The notes under the pieces: model-generated
The model's input: only the letters and a program-made list of their open reading frames with translations
Database searches by the model: none
Told to the model about the DNA's origin: nothing
Shown here: piece after piece, positions 6,821 through 10,932 of the stretch
Layout: every line of letters starts with the position of its first letter
Position numbering within the stretch: the first letter of the stretch is position 1
NCBI GenBank assembly: GCA_044376365.1
Contig: JBILLA010000072.1
Location: forward strand, 1-10,932
DNA from: JBIKWN01 sp044376365
GTDB lineage: Bacteria; Bdellovibrionota_C; UBA2361; JBIKWN01
DNA: 10,932 bases
Direction: 5' to 3'
Translations under genes and position numbers: made by a program

Positions 6821-6897
6821 GGTGGCTGTAGCTCAGTCGGTAGAGCACCGGATTGTGGTTCCGGTGGTCGTGGGTTCGAGACCCATCAGCCACCCCA
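6821..6897 (+). tRNA. tRNA-His (anticodon GTG), CCA encoded
   Basis: The cloverleaf is complete. The acceptor stem is GTGGCTG (6822-6828) with CAGCCAC (6887-6893). The extra G at 6821 pairs with discriminator C6894, the hallmark of bacterial tRNA-His. The D arm contains AGCTCAGTCGGTAGAGC. The anticodon stem CCGGA/TCCGG (6848-6852, 6860-6864) closes the loop TTGTGGT with GTG at 6855-6857. The T arm is GTGGG-TTCGAGA-CCCAT (6870-6886), and CCA is encoded at 6895-6897. The gene is intact. Its 3' half is the likely insertion site of the mobile element that begins right after it. Confidence 0.98.
6870..6897 (+). other. Candidate attachment site (attL core in tRNA-His T arm and acceptor stem)
   Basis: This part of the tRNA is the usual crossover region for tRNA-targeting tyrosine recombinases. 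The call rests on position only, because the matching copy would be at the far end of the element outside the window. I saw no second copy within the window. Confidence 0.4.
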
Positions 6898-6928
6898 TTT
6901 GACGTTTTCGTGTTTTCAATAACTTGCG

Positions 6929-6969
6929 TGATCACTGATCAGCTGATCCCAGTTCGCGAATTTAATTCG
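6929..6969. repeat. Clustered GATC repeats and palindromes beside tRNA-His
   Basis: Three TGATC units start at 6929, 6936 and 6944, giving a near-tandem 7-8 base repeat. GATCAGCTGATC (6937-6948) is a perfect 12-base palindrome. TTCGCGAA (6953-6960) is an 8-base palindrome, and CGAATT-T-AATTCG (6957-6969) a dyad with 6-base arms. The position, 32-72 bases from the tRNA end, fits integrase or excisionase arm sites. Confidence 0.5.
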
Positions 6970-6985
6970 AAATTTTGATCTAACT

Positions 6986-7010
6986 AGCCTGAAACACCGA
7001 GGCTTTTCTC
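6986..7010 (+). terminator. Weak terminator-like hairpin
   Basis: AGCCT (6986-6990) pairs with AGGCT (7000-7004) around 9 bases and is followed by TTTCTCTTTATTT, part of a pyrimidine-rich run reaching about 7037. The stem is only 5 bp, so it may terminate tRNA-His transcription inefficiently or not at all. Confidence 0.28.
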
Positions 7011-7060
7011 TTTATTTCTCTTCTTCTAATTTCTCGACCATTCTTGCTGTTTACCATGGG

Positions 7061-7134
7061 CTTGGATCCGAAATGGAACTTTGAGGGATCTATGGAAATG
7101 AAAGGATCCAAGTTTTAGATACAAAGGATCCAAA
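7061..7134. repeat. Three GGATCCAA-type repeats
   Basis: AAAGGATCCAA occurs at 7101-7111 and 7123-7133, in the same orientation and 22 bases apart, about two helical turns. CTTGGATCC (7061-7069) is an inverted copy that pairs perfectly with GGATCCAAG (7104-7112). A degenerate GGATCT lies at 7086-7091. A separate dyad ATCTAA/TTAGAT with a 9-base loop follows at 7134-7154. The block lies downstream of the repressor gene inside the element. These could be arm-type sites for the integrase or binding sites of another element protein. Confidence 0.5.
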
Positions 7135-7174
7135 TCTAAGAGTTATGATTAGATGTGAAAGTAATGGCTAGAAG

Positions 7175-7606
7175 TCAGTCCTTCTTACTACCTAACTTGG
7201 AGTTAAAAGCAGCAAGAGTAGATTTTTGGAAGTTGGTATAAACTTCCCACAGTGCTCCAACATCCATTGCCTTTTTCAGTTTCGGATTGGCTTCAAGAAA
7301 CTCTGCATGGTGTTTCTTCTCAGGGAACACTTGAACGAGGTGACTAAGGATCTGCTCCATAATCATCTCCTCTGCTAATTCACCTCCATCAAATACCTGG
7401 GGTGCTCTGGTCTGAAATTCATAAAAGAAGAATTGAGCGATCTTATCTATATGCTCACTTGAGGTATTCGCGTCGGGCTTATTCAGAATTCTGCTTAGAA
7501 TATTGCGGTGAACGCCAGCTCCATCGGCGACTTCCCCAATAGTAAGCCTCGTTCCCGATTCATCTTCCAGCCAGCTAATTAGCCCATTTAATTCAATTTT
7601 TATCAT
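7175..7606 (-). CDS. Cro/CI-type (Xre family) HTH regulator, likely element repressor
   Basis: The product is 143 residues. Residues about 6-62 carry a Cro/CI-like HTH: a first helix around LISWLEDE, then TIGEVADGAGVHRNILSRIL (22-41) as the helix-turn-helix and SSEHIDKIAQFF (49-60) as the closing helix. The layout matches the short phage-type family in which the cutoff helix ends in an aromatic pair. Residues 70-143 are helical and do not match the S24 peptidase domain of LexA-like repressors, so RecA-driven self-cleavage is unlikely. The gene diverges from the xis-int operon across a 178-base region with dyads, the normal position of a repressor that controls integration and excision genes. 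The start ATG 7606 has no strong Shine-Dalgarno. The repressor role is inferred from position and fold. Confidence 0.8.
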   Translation of the reverse strand: MIKIELNGLISWLEDESGTRLTIGEVADGAGVHRNILSRILNKPDANTSSEHIDKIAQFFFYEFQTRAPQVFDGGELAEEMIMEQILSHLVQVFPEKKHHAEFLEANPKLKKAMDVGALWEVYTNFQKSTLAAFNSKLGSKKD

Positions 7607-7659
7607 ATTTCAAACGCCATATCACTTTTCTCTCAAGTTTCACCTATATCGCGACGATA

Positions 7660-7724
7660 CACTTATCTAAGTGCAAGGCACATTGTTAAGTTTAACATCG
7701 TAATAAGATGCAAAAAACTTAACA
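7660..7724. promoter_or_regulatory. Operator-like dyads in the repressor/xis intergenic region
   Basis: Two 14-base dyads of the same architecture occur: CACTTA-TC-TAAGTG (7660-7673) and TGTTAA-GT-TTAACA (7684-7697), each with perfect 6-base arms and a 2-base centre, centres 24 bases apart. A half site CTTAACA follows at 7718-7724. GATGCAA is repeated at 7707-7713 and 7727-7733, 20 bases apart. These are the best candidates for binding by the divergent Cro/CI-type protein; that pairing is inferred. Confidence 0.6.
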
Positions 7725-7738
7725 AGGATGCAATTCAC

Positions 7739-7775
7739 TTGAATGAAGTAGAAATTGTTTAATTATATTAAGAGG
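7739..7775 (+). promoter_or_regulatory. Possible promoter and ribosome site of the xis-int operon
   Basis: TTGAAT (7739-7744) and TTATAT (7763-7768) are 18 bases apart, or 19 if TATATT is used as the -10. AGAGG (7771-7775) is 9 bases before ATG 7785. If both assignments are right, the transcript would start only just upstream of, or within, the ribosome site, so an upstream promoter remains possible. Confidence 0.35.
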
Positions 7776-7784
7776 TTATGAAGT

Positions 7785-7997
7785 ATGGAAAATGTAATTG
7801 AAAATGAATTGTTAAATCTTAAGGAAGCAGCAGCTTACCTTAAGAGAACCGAAAGGGCTTTATACAACCTTGTCCACAAGGGAAAGCTCTCCCACTTCAA
7901 GCATTTTGGTCGTCTTCGTTTTTCGAAGAAAGAGCTTGAGGCATCAGTAAAAGCCAGCCGTGTCGCTGCCATCAATGACGGAGGCGACAATGAGTAA
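7785..7997 (+). CDS. Excisionase-family small HTH protein
   Basis: The product is 70 residues. Residues about 10-55 match the small excisionase/HTH_17 winged-helix pattern: LLNLKEAAAYLKRTERALYN, then HKGKLSHFKHFGRLRFSKKELE, with the basic wing and the terminal acidic helix. Such proteins bend DNA at attachment sites and steer the integrase toward excision, or act as AlpA-like activators. AGAGG (7771-7775) is the ribosome site. The end overlaps the integrase start by 8 bases (ATGAGTAA), which suggests coupled translation. An Xis role is supported mainly by position next to the integrase; transcription activation is the alternative. Confidence 0.82.
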   Translation: MENVIENELLNLKEAAAYLKRTERALYNLVHKGKLSHFKHFGRLRFSKKELEASVKASRVAAINDGGDNE

Positions 7998-9144
7998 GGA
8001 AAAGCTAACATTCAAAGAGCCAGGAATTTGGGAAGCAGTTTCTGAGAAAAACGGCAAAGTTCAAAAACGATATCTTGTAAAAGTTTATCGTTGGACACCT
8101 GATGCTGAGGTAAAAAAGCCTGGACTAAAGAGATGGGCAAGAAATCCTGAGCAAGCTCGACAGATCAAGAAACTACTTGAGGCTGAGCTTGATAAACGAA
8201 TCGCCGATAGAAGCCGACACACGTTTGCAAGTTTCTATGAGACGTTTCACAAAGCTGAGATTGCAAGCACTCATGCGGTAATTAGTTCTTACAACATCAG
8301 CACTGCCTTTGATGGAAAATTACTTCCATTCTTTGGTAGCAAGTTCCTTGATGAAATTACTACAGCAGACATCAATGATTTCTTACACATAAATCTGAAA
8401 GAGCTGTCTGTTAGTACACGTAAGAACTATCGAAAGTTCCTTAACAGTCTATTCAAATCTGCTATCTCCCGTAGATTGATCACGATGAATCCAGTTGATC
8501 AATCAAAGGGGATCAAGGGAGGATCGACTCGTCAAGAAACATACCTTACACCTAATCAGCTAACACTTCTTTTGGATTTCGTATTCAAAAACAAGCATGA
8601 GTGGAGGTATCACTTTGCACTTAGTGCTCTTACAGGCATGAGAGTAAATGAATGTCGTGCCTTAAGATATTGCGACATTAATTTTGAAACTGACTTAATC
8701 CATGTTCGCAACACATTGGATCGTAGATCAGGATTTAAGCCATACACGAAGAATTTTTCGCAGCGTACGGTACCGCTAACTCCCGATCTTCGTGAAGTTC
8801 TGCTTGAGCGAAAACGTCAGGAAGGATTAACAGATGCAGACTTCGTTGTGCCCCAACTGCGACTATGGTTGACGGGTGAACAAGGAAAGGTTTTGCATGA
8901 TCTTCTTGTATTACTTGGCTTACCCAAAATGCGTTACTACGATTTTCGGGCAACCTATGCCGTCGCTATGGCTTTACAAGGAACTCCAATCCTTAAAATT
9001 GCCGAAATATTGGGACACGCTTCAATAGAAATGACTTCAAGGTATTTGAGACACCTTGGTGTGCTGTTGAAAGGCAGTGCTGATTGTCTAACTGGATTAA
9101 TTAGCCCAACTGTCATCGACACTCTTAAAAAAGAGGAGGAGTAG
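7990..9144 (+). CDS. Tyrosine recombinase / phage-type integrase
   Basis: The product is 384 residues. ATG 7990 is chosen because GGAGG (7980-7984) precedes it by 5 bases; the in-frame GTG at 7960 lies within the upstream gene. Residues about 1-75 resemble an arm-binding N-terminus, about 78-165 a SAM-like core-binding domain (FASFYETF; VSTRKNYRKFLNSLF), and about 185-355 the catalytic domain. Catalytic positions seen are Arg218 in TGMRVNE, Lys254 in YTKN before the beta-strand QRTVPL, Arg320 in YYDFRATYA, His343 in LGHAS and nucleophile Tyr352 in SRYLRH. The position normally His in the HxxR motif is Tyr317, a tolerated but less usual variant. It inserts the element at a target that context suggests is tRNA-His. 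It is co-transcribed with the xis-like gene and the two genes after it. Confidence 0.95.
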   Translation: MSKEKLTFKEPGIWEAVSEKNGKVQKRYLVKVYRWTPDAEVKKPGLKRWARNPEQARQIKKLLEAELDKRIADRSRHTFASFYETFHKAEIASTHAVISSYNISTAFDGKLLPFFGSKFLDEITTADINDFLHINLKELSVSTRKNYRKFLNSLFKSAISRRLITMNPVDQSKGIKGGSTRQETYLTPNQLTLLLDFVFKNKHEWRYHFALSALTGMRVNECRALRYCDINFETDLIHVRNTLDRRSGFKPYTKNFSQRTVPLTPDLREVLLERKRQEGLTDADFVVPQLRLWLTGEQGKVLHDLLVLLGLPKMRYYDFRATYAVAMALQGTPILKIAEILGHASIEMTSRYLRHLGVLLKGSADCLTGLISPTVIDTLKKEEE

Positions 9145-9146
9145 CC

Positions 9147-9728
9147 ATGAAGTCGATTCGAAAAATTAAATTCGAAGCTACTCCAATCGCGACCAGATTG
9201 ATGCACGACTGGATTAATGAAGCATTACGATGTGGAGGAATAAATTCGCTACATAGTGATATCTACAGAAAGACGATACCTGAAGGGAAATATTCCAATC
9301 AGATTGCCTCTTTTGTATCCGAGTTGCTTGCCGATCAACAAAGCTCGCTGATCGCATCTGGCTTTCCTGCTTTCACATCAAATGATCGCAGTAACCATTT
9401 CTTGGAACAGCTTAGAGATTTATCTCAAGAGCGTCTGGAGACGGTGCTCTATTCATATTTGGTCTACGAAATCGAAATCAATGAAATCGAACTTCGTGAG
9501 ATAGCCCGAAAGCTCACCTTGATACGAAACACAAAGATAAAGACTGAACAGGAAAAAGTAATCTTCGATCAAGACGGGCTGGAGTATTTCAGGCTCAAAA
9601 GGAAACTTGAAGAAACTGCCAATTCTCCCGTTTTTGCTCAGATTACATGGGATCTGTACCCCAAGAAACCATTCAGCAGGAAATATTCGGTTTTATGTAA
9701 GTCAATTTTAAATCTGATTAAGAAGTAG
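9147..9728 (+). CDS. Unrecognised 193-residue protein in the integrase operon
   Basis: I do not recognise a family. The start ATG 9147 lies 2 bases after the integrase stop, with GAGGAGG inside the integrase end as ribosome site. The protein appears soluble and mainly helical, with no signal peptide or membrane segment. Residues 53-70 (IASFVSELLADQQSSLIA) and 86-127 (LEQLRDLSQERLETVLYS, then EIEINEIELREIARKL) are amphipathic helices. The C-terminus is basic (KKPFSRKYSVLCKSILNLIKK). It is followed after 9 bases by the helicase-like gene, so a role in element replication, integration or control is possible but unproven. Confidence 0.75.
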   Translation: MKSIRKIKFEATPIATRLMHDWINEALRCGGINSLHSDIYRKTIPEGKYSNQIASFVSELLADQQSSLIASGFPAFTSNDRSNHFLEQLRDLSQERLETVLYSYLVYEIEINEIELREIARKLTLIRNTKIKTEQEKVIFDQDGLEYFRLKRKLEETANSPVFAQITWDLYPKKPFSRKYSVLCKSILNLIKK

Positions 9729-9737
9729 AGGTTGTAT

Positions 9738-10932
9738 ATGAGCAGTCGCAAATCAAATTTTAAGCAAACAATTTATTCAGTAAACGCCCTTTGCGGGAGT
9801 GGTAAAAGCTATCAGGCAATGAGAGTTGCTGTCGAAGAAGCAGCAAAAGATCAAAGAGTCTGTGTACTGCAACCTACAATTGATTTGCTAAAGCAAAACT
9901 ACAACGACGCCATGGGCTTGTTCAATGCAACTGGGATCACTATTCAGCCCATTCATTGCAAAGACGACGTAGTTGATTCGTATGTAACGGGCAGGATCAT
10001 GGAATATTTAAAACGTCCAGCTCCAAATGGTGGAGATATCTTGCTCATCACCCATGCTGCATTCTTAGCTCTCCCATATTTTCATAGAGAGCAAGATTGG
10101 ATCATTATCTGTGATGAGATTCCAGAAGCTTGCTACCTCTTTGAAGAAAATCTTCGTGATACTCATTTTCTGATTACTGATGCGGTAGATGTTAAAGCTG
10201 CAAACCTCCAATATTTTGAAATGATCGAACCAAAGAAAGTTAACAGTAATAGCGAGGTAAAAGCTCCATCTACTGACACTAGAAATGTTTCTGTAAGAAC
10301 TATTGCCGAGAATCCTTACAATGATGCTGGATGGAAGCTGGTGCAGGATCTAGCTTGGAGTATCTGCTCCCCGCATCACAACGCTTTTATTACCAAGGAA
10401 CTATGGAAGACGTTAAGAGATCGAAGAAAACGAATTGAGGGAAAAGCAGTAAAGCTTTCTGCTCACATTACACTTAGACCATCTATTTTTGGTCAATTTA
10501 AAAAAGTAATTATTCTTGGTGCACTCTTTGAAAAGACCCTTCTATATCACCTGTGGAGAAGATCGGTGGGCTTCGTGCCGTATGATCGTATCGAATCGAA
10601 GTTACGTTTCTATGGTCGTCATGAAAATAAAGGTAAAATTCACTTCAAGTATTTCACTTCAGGAAGATGGAGTAAGTACGGATACAGTCGAGAGCACGAT
10701 GGTAAGCCAGTCGTGGATTACTTTACTGATGCAATACGAACTACATTCAAAGATTTAAAATTTCTTTATAGCATTAATAAACACAGCGAAGATCCATTCA
10801 TCGGCTTCGATGGAACTCGTCTTCCTGGAACCCCACATGGAATGAATGAATATCAACATGTTCATCATGTTGCATTTGTCGCTTCGTATAACCCAACACC
10901 ACATTCATTTACGTTCTATAAGTCGAAGGGCA
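9738..10932 (+). CDS. P-loop DEAD/DEAH-like helicase, incomplete at right edge
   Basis: The frame is open from ATG 9738 to the window end, 398 codons without a stop, so the gene continues. AGAGG (9727-9731) precedes the start by 6 bases and overlaps the upstream stop. Residues 17-24 (ALCGSGKS) are a Walker A loop, LLITHAAFL (102-110) resembles helicase motif Ib, and WIIICDEIPE (121-130) is a Walker B/motif II with DEIP where DEAD or DEAH is usual. Between about 130 and 260 is a long region with no known motif; VIILGALFE (257-265) may be motif III or the start of the second RecA-like lobe. Residues 364-387 (a Gly-Met-Asn segment, then AFVASYNP) look like the late motifs of plasmid and phage helicases of this sort. 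A replication or transfer helicase of the element is the best reading; its exact family is not settled. Confidence 0.78.
   Translation, partial: MSSRKSNFKQTIYSVNALCGSGKSYQAMRVAVEEAAKDQRVCVLQPTIDLLKQNYNDAMGLFNATGITIQPIHCKDDVVDSYVTGRIMEYLKRPAPNGGDILLITHAAFLALPYFHREQDWIIICDEIPEACYLFEENLRDTHFLITDAVDVKAANLQYFEMIEPKKVNSNSEVKAPSTDTRNVSVRTIAENPYNDAGWKLVQDLAWSICSPHHNAFITKELWKTLRDRRKRIEGKAVKLSAHITLRPSIFGQFKKVIILGALFEKTLLYHLWRRSVGFVPYDRIESKLRFYGRHENKGKIHFKYFTSGRWSKYGYSREHDGKPVVDYFTDAIRTTFKDLKFLYSINKHSEDPFIGFDGTRLPGTPHGMNEYQHVHHVAFVASYNPTPHSFTFYKSKG

Larger units (their letters stand above)
6898..10932. mobile_element. Left part of an integrated element at tRNA-His (prophage, satellite or integrative plasmid)
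   Basis: Directly after the tRNA 3' end come repeat-rich DNA, a leftward Cro/CI-type repressor, and a rightward operon of excisionase-like, tyrosine integrase, unknown and helicase-like genes. Tyrosine integrases very often target tRNA 3' ends and leave the tRNA intact, as here. The left boundary at 6897/6898 is inferred; the right attachment site is outside the window. No capsid, tail or conjugation gene is seen in this part, so the element class is open. The genes here look richer in A and T than the chromosomal genes on the left, judged by eye. Confidence 0.75.

Noticed and set aside
7061..7134. GGATCC repeats considered as a CRISPR array
   Set aside because: The repeats are 11 bases at most, one is inverted, and spacing is irregular (40 and 22 bases). 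No cas gene is present.
7960..7989. Upstream GTG start for the integrase
   Set aside because: It lies within the xis-like gene and lacks the good ribosome site that ATG 7990 has (GGAGG, 5 bases away).
10516..10758. 80-codon plus-strand frame near the right edge
   Set aside because: It lies inside the helicase-like gene in another frame; the helicase frame is open throughout and carries the motifs.

Overview
The window comes from a Gram-negative bacterium. It encodes an exported OmpA-type peptidoglycan-binding protein, a single-pass membrane protein with a large outer domain, rho-independent termination, clear Shine-Dalgarno sites on several genes, and a tRNA-His gene with the extra 5' G and an encoded CCA. 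Genome GC appears moderate. I could not place the lineage from sequence alone: a gammaproteobacterium (for example Legionellales-like) and a deep-branching intracellular Gram-negative group are both possible.

Left part, bases 1 to about 6897, looks like ordinary chromosome. In order it holds: a PAS-containing membrane sensor (minus strand, cut by the left edge); an OmpA-family protein (plus); a strong shared terminator; an operon of pyruvate kinase followed by a MerR-type HTH/coiled-coil protein (minus); a histone H1-like protein with an acidic block and a Lys/Ala/Pro tail (plus); a convergent single-pass membrane protein whose 3' end overlaps it; dprA (plus), head to head with the membrane protein gene; and tRNA-His(GTG), 14 bases after dprA.

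Right part, from the 3' end of tRNA-His to the right edge, reads as the start of an integrated mobile element. Next to the tRNA lie about 280 bases packed with palindromes and GATC-centred repeats. Then come a leftward Cro/CI-type repressor gene, a 178-base divergent control region with two 14-bp dyads, and a rightward operon: small excisionase-like HTH protein, tyrosine integrase, unrecognised 193-residue protein, and a P-loop helicase-like protein running off the right edge. The spacing (8-base overlap, then gaps of 2 and 9 bases, each start with its own Shine-Dalgarno) indicates one transcript. The layout of repressor, then xis-like gene, integrase and replication-type helicase resembles phage satellites, integrative plasmids and small prophages. 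The second attachment site and the cargo lie outside the window.

No gene-free gap exceeds 300 bases. The largest are 6898-7174 (repeats, candidate attachment region), 1130-1366 (divergent control region with one palindrome) and 7607-7784 (operators and promoter).
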